From: Candidula unifasciata
Taxonomy: Eukaryota; Mollusca; Gastropoda; Stylommatophora; Geomitridae
Reading direction: 5' to 3'
Assembly (NCBI GenBank): GCA_905116865.2
Contig: CAJHNH020000713.1
Location: 253,501-317,500 of the forward strand
Length of the DNA stretch: 64,000 bases
Shown here in pieces: positions 11,476-21,504 of the stretch (positions are counted from its first letter, which is position 1; each line of letters starts with the position of its first letter). Both the position numbers and the translations under genes were made by a program. Below the pieces are notes generated by a model that saw only the letters and a program-made list of their open reading frames with translations, searched no databases and was not told the DNA's origin.

Positions 11476-11577
11476 TTCCCAGCACTGCTGAATGTCGTCA
11501 GTTTACATGCCTGTTACACAGGCAGGATAAGGAGTGATTTGTTTCAAACATACTGGTCATATTATTTAAGATCACAG

Positions 11578-11790
11578 GCCTGGCTCTCTAGCGTAGTTGG
11601 CTAAACCGGATTGCGCGGTAACCGGGTGACAAACTCCTTGTGGTCCGGGTTCACTCCTGGGGGTAGGCAGAGAAGCCGTATTTCTACCAGATTTACAGTA
11701 TTTATCATGGAATCAAGGCCGAAGGGTTGCGATATCCATAATACTGAGCCTAAGTGTTATCAACTCATGGCTTCTGGATACTAAAACAAA
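11578..11790 (+). mobile_element. SINE family B, tRNA-headed, copy 1
   Basis: Head GGCTCTCTAGCGTAGTTGGC matches a tRNA A box (TAGCGTAGTTGG), and GGTCCGGGTTCACTCCTG matches a B box. The body follows: GTAGGCAGAGAAGCC, TCATGGAATCAAGGCCGAAG and GGTTGCGATATCCATAATAC, ending in CTTCTGGATA. Three further copies are in this window. Confidence 0.85.
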
Positions 11791-12104
11791 CAAACAAGAT
11801 CACAAAGTTTGGCTGCATACTGCTAAAGTCACCTAAGCCCAACTGCAAGGCAGTTATTTGACATTTTACAAATACCAAAGGCACACGTGTGAATTCCTTC
11901 TCCAAAATGATCAAAATGAAATATTACTTTTCATGCAACTGCAGTTTTAAGGAGAGATCTCAATGTTCAAAACAAAGACTTAGCACTTAGGTGACTCTGG
12001 CAAAGTGCCAATACATACTATATCAACAAAGAAATACTTAGTTTCTGTGCATATTTACACCCATATGTACTATAGCAACAAAGAAATGCTAGGTTTCTAT
12101 TGTT

Positions 12105-12175
12105 TTGTGTGGGTGTGTGTGTGTGTGTATACACACACACACATACACACACATATATATATATGTATAAAACAC
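12105..12175. repeat. GT/CA/TA microsatellite
   Basis: (GT)n runs into (AC)n and (AT)n, giving an imperfect inverted repeat that could form a hairpin. Confidence 0.9.
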
Positions 12176-12363
12176 ACCATCATATATATGTTCAGTTTAT
12201 CTTGGTGTATAAGCTTATATGTATTATATGTGCAGATATATCACACACATTACATATATCTGAATATTTATTGTCGGCAGATAAATGTTTTGACAATGTC
12301 TTTAATTCCTGATTGAATCAGAATTTAGTTTCACATTAATGTGGCACGGTGCGCCATATTTAA

Positions 12364-12369
12364 TTTATT
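12364..12369 (-). promoter_or_regulatory. Candidate polyadenylation signal for the FAM43A-like gene
   Basis: AATAAA on the minus strand, 15 bases beyond the stop codon. It would give a very short 3' UTR; a more distal signal cannot be excluded. Confidence 0.4.
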
Positions 12370-12384
12370 AAAACTCACTTTCAG

Positions 12385-13479
12385 TCACATAGAGGGTAAC
12401 TGACAAATCACAACTGCATATTCTTCATCTTCTGTCATTTCTGGCTCTTTACTTCTCAGTTTTTCCTTCTCACACTCTGTTGCATCCTGGTCTTGATCGT
12501 GATATCCTGATTCTGCGCTCTCTTCATCCGAGTCGGAATTGTTGTTCATGCAGTACTTGACAGCATCATCCTTACGAAGCTCATTCAGGTCATTACCAAG
12601 TTCAAGGTTGATGATAGGGTCACAGTTGAAGTAGTCTGCATCAAAGGAATCAGCCGATTCTAGATCTAAAGCCTCCAGGATGTCATGGTGCTCTTCACCG
12701 TGATGAAAGAGCTCACGCTGTGAAGAAGGACCAACTCCTGGAAGGGATGGTAGAAAGATGTCATTGTTATTATTACCCTGCAATCGAGGACCCACACTTC
12801 CTCGTTTTAGTCCGTGGTATTTCATTTTAATCATTTCTTCTTCGTCAGCACCAATGCACTCATCTTCTTCATCTTCTGTGATGGCGCCAAGCTTAAGTGC
12901 TGCTTGAGATTTTGACACAGGTGGTCGGAAATTTTTTGCTGTGCTCAAAAGCTGTGTTCGTAGAGGAAGGATGTTGCCATTGTTAGACAATACTTTGGTG
13001 CGCTGAACAGTAAGTCTTGAGTTTTGTTTTCGTAATTTCTCTCGCTGGAATTCCTTGAGAGCAAATGTGAGTTTCTGATGCAGTTGGAGAGCCATAGTTT
13101 TGGCTTTTGCCTCATTTTTGCACATAACAGCATGGCAACGTAGCTCCATTTTCATCTTCCGACCCTCGTGCCGGTACACCCACACAAAGAGGCGAGGATA
13201 TGCAGGGTGTGCAATGCAGTAAGATATTCTGTGGGCTCGATATTCTGTAAGACCCTGCTCTTTGGTATATGCTTTCATTCCTGAAGCAGTGACTACAACT
13301 GTCATCTCAATCCCCAGGTTGTCGCTGCGAAGGTAGTTGTTCCATATGGCATTTGTAGGACGATCAACACATCCTTCACCTTTCATTAAAGTGGTCTGAA
13401 CATTACCAAGGTAACGAACTTTAAAGGTCAGGTCTTGCTCGCTGATGTTCACGCTCTTCCGCCACCCAAACAAATTCAT
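12385..13479 (-). CDS. FAM43A-like PID/PTB-domain protein
   Basis: A single open frame of 364 codons from ATG at 13,479; the codons just upstream (GTG ATA) are in frame but lack an earlier ATG nearby. Residues about 17-150 look like a phosphotyrosine-interaction (PID/PTB) domain of the FAM43 family: the VRYLGN strand at 21-26, a GEGCVD segment at 34-39, AIWNNYL at 44-50, the HRISYCIAHP strand at 83-92, FVWVYRHE at 98-105, RCHAVMC at 114-120 and a C-terminal helix to about 150. The tail is unlike the domain: an acidic cluster at 201-216 (TEDEEDECIGADEEEM), a Ser/Asp-rich stretch at 315-330 and a second acidic patch at 349-353. FAM43 proteins are poorly characterised; a protein or phosphoinositide adaptor role is inference from the domain. 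No intron is needed and no stop interrupts it. Family assignment is from memory of FAM43A/B and is fairly secure; the A-versus-B name is not. Confidence 0.88.
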   Translation of the reverse strand: MNLFGWRKSVNISEQDLTFKVRYLGNVQTTLMKGEGCVDRPTNAIWNNYLRSDNLGIEMTVVVTASGMKAYTKEQGLTEYRAHRISYCIAHPAYPRLFVWVYRHEGRKMKMELRCHAVMCKNEAKAKTMALQLHQKLTFALKEFQREKLRKQNSRLTVQRTKVLSNNGNILPLRTQLLSTAKNFRPPVSKSQAALKLGAITEDEEDECIGADEEEMIKMKYHGLKRGSVGPRLQGNNNNDIFLPSLPGVGPSSQRELFHHGEEHHDILEALDLESADSFDADYFNCDPIINLELGNDLNELRKDDAVKYCMNNNSDSDEESAESGYHDQDQDATECEKEKLRSKEPEMTEDEEYAVVICQLPSM

Positions 13480-13966
13480 TATCACAGTTCTTGTATCTCT
13501 TTTTTTTTTAAACAGTCAAATTACTAACTTAAGATCTGTGTGTATAAAATTGTCCTAATATAATTCACCAAATCTTTTCAGGCAGGCAGTTGAAAAACAT
13601 GAAAGCCCCAGAGAAAAATGGGCCAATCTGCAGCATGTTTATATGGAAATATTTTTCAGCTTAAGCTTCAATAATGTCTTTATTTTGGCCAACCTGTTGG
13701 TTTTCAGATTTCTTTGGGGTTATACTGCAAAAGAAAGTAATATTTTAAACAATAATCTTTTTTCTTTGATAATCAATAGATAAGAAATGAAGTTAGAAAT
13801 TTCTTTGCCTCTGTATAACCATTAGTGATTAGAAGGCAATGAAACCACTGCTAAATCTGTTGTTCTGATATTCAAGGGAAAGTGGAATATCTTACAGATG
13901 ACAAACAGTTCTCTATAGGCAGGTAGGTATTCTTCACTAGAAACAGTATATGGTGCTAGAGTTGGT

Positions 13967-14462
13967 AGTTGTGCTTGGCCTAGTTGGTAATGGTAGTTGT
14001 GCTTGGACAAGTTGGTAATGGTAGTTCTGCTTGGACAAGTTGGTAATGGTAGTTTTGCTTGGACAAGTTGGTAATGGTAGTTGTGCTTGGACAAGTTGGT
14101 AATGGTAGTTCTGCTTGGACAAGTTGGTAATGGTAGTTCTGCTTGGACAAGTTGGTAATGGTAGTTGTGCTTGGACAAGTTGGTAATGGTAGTTCTGCTT
14201 GGACAAGTTGGTAATGGTAGTTCTGCTTTGACAAGTTGGTAATGGTAGTTCTGCTTGGACTGGTTGGTAATGGTAGTTGTGCTTGGACTGGTTGGTAATG
14301 GTAGTTGTGCTTGGACTGGTTGGTAATGGTAGTTGTGCTTGGACAAGTTGGTAATGGTAGTTGTGCTTGGACAAGCTGGTAATGGTAGTTGTGCTTGGAC
14401 TGGTTGGTGATAGTAGTTGTGCTTGGACAAGTTGGTAATGGTAGTTGTGCTTGGACTAGCTG
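13967..14462. repeat. Minisatellite, 28-bp unit, about 17-18 units, 5' of the FAM43A-like gene
   Basis: Unit begins TTGGTAATGGTAGTTGTGCT and ends TGGACAAG; variants swap GTGC/CTGC and ACAAG/ACTGG. It starts about 490 bp upstream of the gene's ATG, so it lies in or near the promoter or 5' UTR. Open frames of up to 202 codons on the minus strand follow from the repeat and are not called as genes. Confidence 0.95.
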
Positions 14463-14789
14463 GTAGTCTTCAGTGGATAATGGCTGTTGCAGAAATTGGT
14501 AGATCTTCTTGTCTGAAAAAAAATAATATATTTCAAATAACAAAAATCCTCTCATTTCATATTTTTATATGAAACAAATCACAAAAATCAATGCTAAAAT
14601 GAATGAAGGAATCAAGAATTGCACATCATTGAGCTCAGGATATTCCCATATGGATTCCATCTTCTTCTTCAGTAGCCAATGAAAAGTTCCCAAGCTGAAA
14701 GTGCTAGCTGCAATCTCATATATCTCATATAAAATCTGCTAATGTTTTCCCATCAGTAAATGTCAGTTATAATTGTCATCCCCTAGTGG

Positions 14790-15232
14790 ATGCAATTTTT
14801 CGTTATTTGAAGCCCCACCCTGGCTCTTAGCAGGGGCCGGAATATAGCCCCGCTATAAATATGGTCTAATGGCTGAATGCTGATATGAATTCTGATATAC
14901 CCGCCAAAACAGCTCTCACATGGACACCAGAGGGAAAGGGAAAACAGGGGCGCCCAAAAACAACATGGAGACGAACGATGGAAAGTGATCTGAGTGCGGC
15001 ACCTTTGACATGGAAAACTGCACTGAAGATTGCGCAGGACAGGAAAGCATGGAAAGTCCTCTCTGAAGCCTCATGTGCCACTAGGCATAACGAGAACTGA
15101 TGATGATGATGATGATGAATGGCTGAATACGGTTTCCGGGACCTCTCCATGGGTGATCCTCATCCACATGGTGGCACTTTGTGTCATCTGGTGTTTATTG
15201 CTTATGTGATGTCCTAGTGGGGTAAAATGTAC
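14790..15232 (-). mobile_element. Family A repeat, copy 4, interrupted by a LINE fragment
   Basis: Left part to 14,878 has GAAGCCCCACCCTGGCT, AGCAGGGGCCGGAATATAG and TATAAATATGG. Right part from 15,118 has ACGGTTTCCGGGACCTCTCC, GATCCTCATCCACATGGTGG and GTGATGTCCTAGTGGGGTA. Together they form one family A copy; the inserted 239 bp are annotated separately. Confidence 0.85.
14879..15117 (+). mobile_element. 5'-truncated non-LTR retrotransposon 3' end
   Basis: The frame 14,885-15,100 encodes the familiar LINE C-terminal tail: TWTPEGKGKQGRPKTTWRR near the start, then LTWKTALKIAQDRKAWKVL. It is followed by stop and a (TGA)n tail at about 15,098-15,117. AATGGCTGAAT occurs immediately before (14,868-14,878) and immediately after (15,118-15,128): an exact 11-bp target-site duplication. 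RTE/CR1-like by the look of the tail; the exact clade is not decided. Confidence 0.85.
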
Positions 15233-15289
15233 TACTAATTCCCTTCAGCACTGAGTATTATCCAGAACTCTGGCACATGCCTGCTGAAT

Positions 15290-15590
15290 TAGTCTTTGTT
15301 CCTGTGTGTGTTACCGAGCCCCATGGTGGGGAAAACAAGAATAGACTCACTGTCTAACCTATTAAAAAAAAAAACATGCTGTAAGAGTGGACTAACTGGG
15401 AGATTCATTCAAAGTTGGAATGCATCAGCCCAAGTGGCAAGGAATAACCAACTGCAAACAAATAAGTTAGCAAAATGGATTTACATGCAAAATTCAGGTC
15501 CTGGCACAAAGCCAAAGTCCAAATGGACGAACAACCAGGACTTTCTCCTGGAGCTTACAGCCAGTTAACAAAGAAGAAAGATTGGGTTTT
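15290..15590 (+). mobile_element. Family G upstream segment
   Basis: Shares the GGGGAAAACAAGAATAGACT start seen at 29.2 and 53.6 kb, then CTGTAAGAGT, AAATTCAGGTCCTGGCAC and GACGAACAACCAGGACTTTC, ending near AACAAAGAAGAAAG. Confidence 0.55.
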
Positions 15591-15844
15591 TTAAGGTAGC
15601 GATACTCTGTACTGTTACACTGTCTGCTTGATCCCAGAGAGCTTTCACCACTTATACTTTACCATTAAGTAGCTCACCGTTCAGAGCAGCGAAAGCAGCT
15701 AATCTATCAGTTGCTAACTGCCTCACACACCTGAACTTCCTGCACACGAAAATCCATTAAAATTGTCATCATCTGAGTCTTATCAGGCAAGGAAACAAAT
15801 GTATAGCTATGTAGTACAAGTACAGCTCTATGGCTTAGCAACTA

Positions 15845-16065
15845 GTGAATGCATTTCATTATATGTAGAATTTTGAATTGAGAATCAACATCACAGGACT
15901 CTGGACACTCCCATAAGTGTTCAGTCTTCGCCAGCAGGTGAAGAGTTCCAATTCCGATGGTACCAGTAACCGTCTGATTGTATATCCATCTCACCCTTTC
16001 CCTAAGTGTTGAGCATCGGCCAGATCTCCTGTTAACTTCTTGCAGCGCCATTCTGCATTTTATTA
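15845..16065 (-). mobile_element. Family G retroelement 3'-end copy
   Basis: On the minus strand the open frame encodes a conserved C-terminus: RWIYNQTVTGTIGIGTLHLL, then LWECPESCDVDS. An almost identical peptide is encoded by the copy at 19.55 kb, so this is the true 3' end of a protein frame of the parent element. Confidence 0.65.
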
Positions 16066-16264
16066 TAAATAGGGACGTGTGTATATTTTTGTATTTATGC
16101 GTGTGAGTGCACATGCACACGTGTGTGTGTGTGTGTGTGTGTATGCTTACAAGGCTCCCAGATGTTTAAGAAAAGGAAGAAAAGTGTGTGTGTATGCTTA
16201 CAAGGCTACCAGATGTATAGGAAAAGCAAGAAAAGTGTGTGAGTACGCAAATTTTGCCCTGGCA

Positions 16265-16465
16265 GTCTCTTAGACTACTATTTTTACTTTCCAACTGCCA
16301 AGGAATTATTTACGTGTGCAACAATGCACACGGGCATTCGATCTTACTACCCTGAGACTAGGGGGAATTACTAGAGGTCCCAAAAAAAATCCCAGCCCTT
16401 GCCGGGGATTGAACTCGAACCTCTAGCACTTGAGGCAGACACCATGCCTTGAGACCAGGCAGCTC
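16265..16465 (-). mobile_element. SINE family F, tRNA-headed, copy 1
   Basis: Minus strand: GGTCTCAAGGCATGGTGTCT head, B-box-like GTTCGAGTTCAATCCCCGG, then TAATTCCCCCTAGTCTCAGG, GATCGAATGCCCGTGTGCAT and TTGGCAGTTGGAAAG. Four copies are in the window, all on the minus strand. Confidence 0.75.
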
Positions 16466-16469
16466 CCTG

Positions 16470-16615
16470 GACTTTAATAATTTTCCTGCACTTGAATTCT
16501 GCATATACATCAGTTTTAAAGATCTGCTTATTTTTATGCAGACTGTTGGTTCCTTGCCTCTTAGACAGATGCACTCTGAATTCAGAGGGTAAAACCACTA
16601 GTCACCTTTTATGAC
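16470..16615 (-). mobile_element. Family G upstream segment
   Basis: Minus strand has TCAGAGTGCATCTGTCTAAG, GGCAAGGAACCAACAGTCTG and ACTGATGTATATGCAGAATT, as in the 28.98-29.2 kb copy. Confidence 0.5.
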
Positions 16616-16744
16616 ACGCTTAATAGTGAGGCAGTGGATCTATTCAGTCCCCTCCCCCTCCCCCCCCCCCCCCCCCCCCCACCCCTCAAAAACACTGGAG
16701 CCCTAAAACTCACAAAGAGTTAATGGGTATAACAAGGGGTACTA

Positions 16745-16910
16745 TCCCTGAAAGAAACTCAATCACTCATCAGCTCTCCGGCCTCACGCATTTTCCTACG
16801 CTTAAATCTTATGCTCATCTTTATGCTGGTCAATCCCTGCCCCTCCTTCCTGGCACCATTCATCACTGACACGACGCTCACACCAACCAGCGTTGGATTC
16901 GGGCATCAGC
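16745..16910 (-). mobile_element. LINE 3' fragment related to the 55.7 kb copy
   Basis: CCTGAAAGAAACTCAATCAC, ATCAGCTCTCC and CCTTCCTGGCACCAT match the 3' part of the LINE fragment at 55.6-56.2 kb. No intact frame. A poly-C tract (about 16,657-16,680) precedes it. Confidence 0.5.
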
Positions 16911-17584
16911 TACATCTAAGGGCCCAACAATCTGCAGAGGCCTGAAAAATCTCCTTTTCTTTAACAAATGCAATTTTCTTTTCTTTATTTTGTTTAATGT
17001 TTATTTAAACTTCTCTTACAATTTTTTAATTGTATTAATATTATTTTGAGTACATTATCTCAGTCTTTTATTTATTCTAGCGTGCTGTAGCCTATTTAAG
17101 TTGAGAATAAAACAATCAGCTTGATAGGCATCAACTTCCACCGTTTATTACTTTATAAACTGAAAATGTTTCTGAGATTAACTGGTGCAGTTATAAACGG
17201 CAGGGGCTTTATATATCTTAGGGACTCATCAAGTCTACATCCGGCCCTAGCCAGCACCAAATACTAGCCCAGGGCTATTCAACTGGAGCCCCTAGGGCCA
17301 GATTTGGCCCAGGGAGGTCTAGTGAGTGGCCTGCGGATTACTGCCTGTTGTACTAAATTATTGATCTTTCTATGCTAGGGCGTAGATGCCTCATGCTCGG
17401 TTCAAACATTTGGAACCTGAGTGAGCTTAGTTAAACAGCCCTATTAACTAGCCTAACGTAAACTGTCGTTAGAGGGGTAAAAGGAAAAGTCGTGTGAAGT
17501 AAAGATAGCCTGCGAGATGGATCACATCACCCGTTGAGTGGTAGATCAGTCTTTAAAAACAGAAGTACAGCCTCATTTGCCTGA

Positions 17585-17845
17585 TTACATCGGCAATCGG
17601 GTCGTCCATTGGCTCGCCGGTAGACGACTTCGTGGCCAGTCGCAGCAGTATTTGGGTCTGTCTCCTTTGATTGTACCAACACTATAGGGGTCCTTTTTCA
17701 TGGCCACATGGTGGCGTGCAGTGCTAAGTCTTTTTATATGGCGCATATAACCTAGTCACAATTATAACCTAAAACTCCCCCTTCTGGGATGCTGGTTGAA
17801 CCTGGTGATTTTTTTTTTTCACGCAAAGCACCTACCTACCCCCAT
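17585..17845 (+). mobile_element. Family D repeat, copy 2
   Basis: Same block order as the copy at 6.59 kb, from CGGGTCGTCCATTGGCTCGC through TATTTGGGTCTGTCTCC, GGCGCATATAACCTAGTCAC and the T-run to GCAAAGCACCTACCTACC. Confidence 0.75.
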
Positions 17846-17879
17846 ATGCCTGATGCGAAAGTGTCACCAGGGTCCTTTA

Positions 17880-18290
17880 CACATGTTCCGATAAATGAGG
17901 TTTGAGGTTTGAACAACGGATCAACATCATGGCACACGTGTAGTAACCTATAAGTGCTCCGTTCTTTTTCTAACTCAAGTCCGAGTCCGAAGAAGCTCTG
18001 CACTGGCTCTGTAGCTCCGCCGAGGATCCTGAAATACTTTGGATAGATTTTTTACTCTAAAGTTTGCCCGGACAGCGCCATTAGGCTACTCTTTTCGATT
18101 TCCAACTGCCAAGAAATTTTTTTACGTGCGCAACAATGCACACGGGCGTCCGATCTTACTACCCAGAGACCAGGGGGAATTACTAGAAGTCTAAGTCCAC
18201 GTGAAAAAATCCTAGCCCTTACCGGGGATTGAACCCGGAACCTCTTAGCACTTGAGGTGGACACCCTGCCTCGAGAGCCCCTGTACTAAT
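17880..18290 (-). mobile_element. SINE family F, long copy
   Basis: tRNA-like head at 18,210-18,290 (B box within GTTCCGGGTTCAATCCCCGG), body through GGGCGTCCGATC and CTTTGCCCGG, then a tail shared with the 36.8 kb copy: GGATCCTGAAATACTTTGG, CTCTGTAGCTCCG, GTCCGAGTCCGAAGAAGCTC, AAGTGCTCCGTTC and GGATCAACATCATGGCAC in plus-strand letters. About 400 bp. Confidence 0.75.
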
Positions 18291-18574
18291 AAATGAGAAG
18301 GCCTATTTCTCCATGCCCCCTACGGCTACGTCACCGCCTGGGATTATCTGTCTGTTTAGAGTAGTATCCCTTCCTTATCTCCCAGGCCAGTGATTCATAA
18401 GGAGGATCAACCGGATTAACCGCTGTCAAACTAATCTTCCCGTTAGCTAGGTCAACGACTTTTCCTGCTCGATCCTGGACAAAACTCTCAAACTGCTTAC
18501 ACCCCAGTCAGTGCCACTGTCGCTTTTTGAAATGTGCTGGGGAAATGGTGCTCGTCCTATCGGTAATCAATGGT

Positions 18575-18765
18575 TGATGGGGTTAACATCACGCCGAGCG
18601 ATAAACACCCGCTGACACAAAGTGCCACCATTCGGATGAAGATCACGCATTGAAACCGCGTTCAACCCATAGGTTGTGTTAAATTAGGGCCCCCTGCAAC
18701 AGCTAGGGTGGGGCTTTAAAACAACAAAATTGCATCCCACATTGAGATGCACGCGATAAAGTTAG
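18575..18765 (+). mobile_element. Family A repeat, copy 5 (5' truncated)
   Basis: Begins inside the family at AACATCACGCCGAGCGATAA and runs through GTGCCACCATTCGGATGAAG and GGGGCTTTAAAA. It lacks the 3' hairpin. Confidence 0.75.
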
Positions 18766-18768
18766 TCG

Positions 18769-19013
18769 GACTGACTGACTTTCTACCCCACCAGGACATC
18801 ACACAAGCGATAAACACCCGATGACACAAAGTGCCACCATGCGGATGAGGGTCGCCGTGGAGAGGTCCCAGAAACCGCGTTCAGACAATTGGCCATATTG
18901 ATGGCCTGCCTATATTGCGGCCCCTGGCAAAAGCCAGAGTAGGGCTTCAAATGACAAAAAAATTCGTCCTAAAAAGGACGAAATTGGATGTATATATATA
19001 TATATATATATAT
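18769..19013 (+). mobile_element. Family A repeat, copy 6 (full-looking)
   Basis: Starts GACTGACTGACTTTCTACCC, has all core blocks, then GCCAGAGTAGGGCTTCAAAT, A-run, an 8-bp stem hairpin (TTCGTCCT at 18,963-18,970, AGGACGAA at 18,975-18,982, 4-nt loop) and a (TA)n tail to about 19,013. This is the best reference copy for the family. Confidence 0.85.
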
Positions 19014-19247
19014 AGTTAGGCTTGGCTTTTTTACCCCACCAGGACATCACACAAGCGATAAACACCCAATGACACAAAGTGCCACCATGCGGATGAGGAT
19101 CACCGTGGAGAGGTCCCAGAAACCGCGTTCAGACATTTGGCCATAATGATGACCTGCCTATATTGCGGCCCCTGGCAAAAGCCAGAGTGGGGCTTCAAAT
19201 AACAAAAAATAACGTCCTAAGAAGGACGTAAGGAATATGTATATATA
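19014..19247 (+). mobile_element. Family A repeat, copy 7
   Basis: Directly follows copy 6. Same blocks, ending in a hairpin with ACGTCCT (19,212-19,218) and AGGACGT (19,223-19,229), then a short (TA)n tail. The first base pair of the stem differs from copy 6 on both sides (T-A versus A-T). Confidence 0.85.
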
Positions 19248-19554
19248 TAGTTAGTAAATTTTTATTAGCTGAAAGAGTTCTAAAAACTACAAAAAGCACA
19301 CACACAAATTAATCTGTATACATGTAATTTTTGAACTAAATGTGAAAAATACTGCATCCGTTCCTGGAACGTTTTGACCCTACCAATATAGTTATCATTC
19401 TGTTAGATACTATTTGTATTTATTTATTTATGTGTGGTCACAAGTGCGGGTGATCATAAGCCCAACAGGTCGTTAACTAGAGGAGGAGGTTATTTCCCTT
19501 GTCCCATTTGCAACTTCAAAACAATTTTTCTCGTAATGAACGTTTGTTGAATGT

Positions 19555-19870
19555 TTAATGTTGAATTAAGAACACAGCACTCGGGACACTCCCATAAGCG
19601 CTCCGTCCCCATCTTCAGCAGCAAGCGAAGAGTTAAAATTCCGATGGTACCAGTAACAGTCTGATTGTATATCCGTCTCGCCCCTCCCCCGAGTGTCAAG
19701 CGTCGGCCAGATCCCCTTGTAACTCCTCGCAGTGCCATTCTCCTCAGACCGTAATGAGGTCTATCTGTTCCTCGGCACTGTTCACTCGCTCCCGAAGGAC
19801 CCTCACAACATCCAGCTTGTCATATATCAGTTCACCACCAAGTGGTGCAGAAATGAGGACACAACCAATA
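19555..19870 (-). mobile_element. Family G retroelement 3'-end copy
   Basis: Minus-strand frame (within 19,490-19,738) encodes ARRIYNQTVTGTIGILTLRL then LWECPECC, matching the copy at 15.85 kb. Upstream on the minus strand is GCACCACTTGGTGGTGAACT, the segment that became a minisatellite at 9.86 kb. Confidence 0.65.
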
Positions 19871-20147
19871 CATTGCACAATTTATCGCCTAGCGAATTTC
19901 ATTGTGTCTCGTCAGATGCGTTACTACAGAGTTACTACATTACCATATAATAAAGCCCACACAAAAACTGAACTGACGCCTCGCAGTGCTCTGACACCAT
20001 CACAAGAATCGGGCCGGTTAACAAGTTTGCTGATCGACTGACCTACCGTAGCTCCCCATCACAGGTTGGCCAGTTTTGGTCACATCACGAGAATGACAAG
20101 ATTCAAGGCAACCAGATCGAAAAAGACAGCCAAATATCGAAACTATC

Positions 20148-20280
20148 ATCCTGATAAGGGATGCAATTCTTCATTTTTTCAAAGCCCCACACACGCTATA
20201 GTCGGGAACCCTAATATAACTTAACGGTTGAACGGGGTTACTGGGACCGCTCCCCTGGTGATCCTCATCCGCACAGTAAA
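20148..20280 (-). mobile_element. Family A repeat, copy 8 (truncated)
   Basis: Contains GATGCAATTCTTCATTTTTT, AAAGCCCCACACACGCT and GGTGATCCTCATCCGCAC, then stops short of the CTTTGTGTCA block, abutting the tail of the LINE fragment. Confidence 0.65.
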
Positions 20281-20312
20281 GACAGTCAAAGGAGTTTCCT
20301 GGCAACCTTCTG

Positions 20313-20830
20313 ACTTGTCTTGTCTTGTCTTGTCCACAATTGCCTCACAGCGTAGTGGGGAGTCGCAGTTTTCTATCCTGGGCCAGGTGTGTTGCACGTG
20401 TTGTTGTTAGTCCGTGTTGCCTCAGGATCCCTGATATATTGTCTATCCATCGTACTCTCGGTCTGCCTCTTGCTCTAGGGCAGTAGTGCTGTTCGTTGTA
20501 TGCTCGTAGAGGCAGTTGGTCGGTTTGCATTCGCATCAAGTGGCCAAACCACTCTATTTGTTGCTTCTTTATGTATTGCAGGCATGGTGTGGTTTCTACA
20601 ATTGCTCTAACGTTCTCGTTTCGAACTCTGTCTCTCCTTGTGACATTGGCAGCCTTACGTAAGCATCTCATTTCGCACGTCGTGATCTTTTTCTCCTGTG
20701 CTCTTGTTAGGGACCAGGTTTGGCATTGGTAGCAGAGGGTTGGTATAAACATGCAATTTATCAGTTGTCGTTTTAGTGCCATAGTGATGCTTGTGTGTTT
20801 TAGCAGTGGGGAGAGGAAAATGTCTGCTCA
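20313..20830 (-). mobile_element. 5'-truncated non-LTR retrotransposon, RT C-terminus and tail
   Basis: The minus-strand frame is open from about 20,830 to TGA at 20,345-20,347. It encodes the post-RT region of a LINE: KRQLINCMFIPTLCYQCQTW, EMRCLRKAANVTRRDRVRNE, QIEWFGHLMRM, RARGRPRVRWIDNI and THLAQDR. The stop is followed by only about 10 nt and then four GACAA-type pentamers (20,313-20,334). A very short 3' UTR plus a microsatellite tail is typical of RTE-like LINEs, but other LINE clades do this too. The catalytic RT core is missing. Confidence 0.85.
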
Positions 20831-21019
20831 CTAGAAAATGACTAGAAAATGTCTCTGACTAGGAGTGGAAAATGTCTGCTCACCTATAATGCAGGCGATT
20901 AGAAATAGAAGACAGTCTCTCAAACTTAAGGTGAAATCAATAGATTTTGTCGCACAACCCCCCCCCCCTTCCCCCCACCCACCCACACACTCCCACTCCA
21001 ACCATCGTTGGCATTTTTG

Positions 21020-21500
21020 TGTGTGTTTGTGGCAAGCATCGCTTCCGCTTTTAAGGTCCTGGGTAGTTAGTGTTCTTTGGATATTTTACCCTAGTCACGG
21101 TGGTGTGTCGGCTCTGTGGCTAAGTCGATGCGAACGCTTCGTAATGCCTGGATGCCGGGTTCAATCCCAGCTGCAGGCCATGCGCCTTGCGTTGGTTTCG
21201 ACAGTGGTGTCAAGAAAGCCGACCGTTCAGGTAGCAATGGCAAACTACTAGACGTAAATTTGCCTAGAAAAACCACACAACAGCCAGGGTGTACTGGGAC
21301 ATAAGCAGACGGTAAACTAGCCGGTTCTGCACCAGTAGGTGGTGAACTGGTGTGTGACAAGCTAGATTTTGTGAGAGCCCTTTGGAAACGAGTGAACACC
21401 GCGGAGACACAAATAGATTATTACGGTCTGAGTTGAAGAACGCTGCACGGAGTTACCAGGGGGATCTGGCTGACGCTCTGCACTCAAGGCGTGGACTTTT
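21020..21500 (+). mobile_element. Family G retroelement copy interrupted by SINE E
   Basis: Left part 21,020-21,107 has GGCAAGCATCGCTTCCGCTT and TAGTTAGTGTTCTTTGGATA. Right part 21,303-21,500 has GGTGGTGAACTGGTGTGTGA, CAAGCTAGATTTTGTGAGAG, AAATAGATTATTACGGTCTG and AGGGGGATCTGGCTGACG. The parts are contiguous in other copies. Confidence 0.65.
21108..21302 (+). mobile_element. SINE family E, tRNA-headed, copy 1
   Basis: Head GGCTCTGTGGCTAAGTCGAT (A-box-like) and GCCGGGTTCAATCCCAGC (near-perfect B box), then GGCCATGCGCCTTGCGTTGG, CAAGAAAGCCGACCGTTC and GGCAAACTACTAGACGTAAA. It sits within a family G copy. Confidence 0.85.
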
Positions 21501-21504
21501 AATT

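Noticed and set aside
11578..11660. True tRNA genes at SINE B, C, E, F heads
   Set aside because: A- and B-box patterns are present but the cloverleaf does not close and each is followed by a conserved SINE body.
13822..14555. Minus-strand frames of 145-202 codons upstream of the FAM43A-like gene
   Set aside because: Encoded by the 28-bp minisatellite in three frames; not a 5' exon of the gene as far as can be seen.
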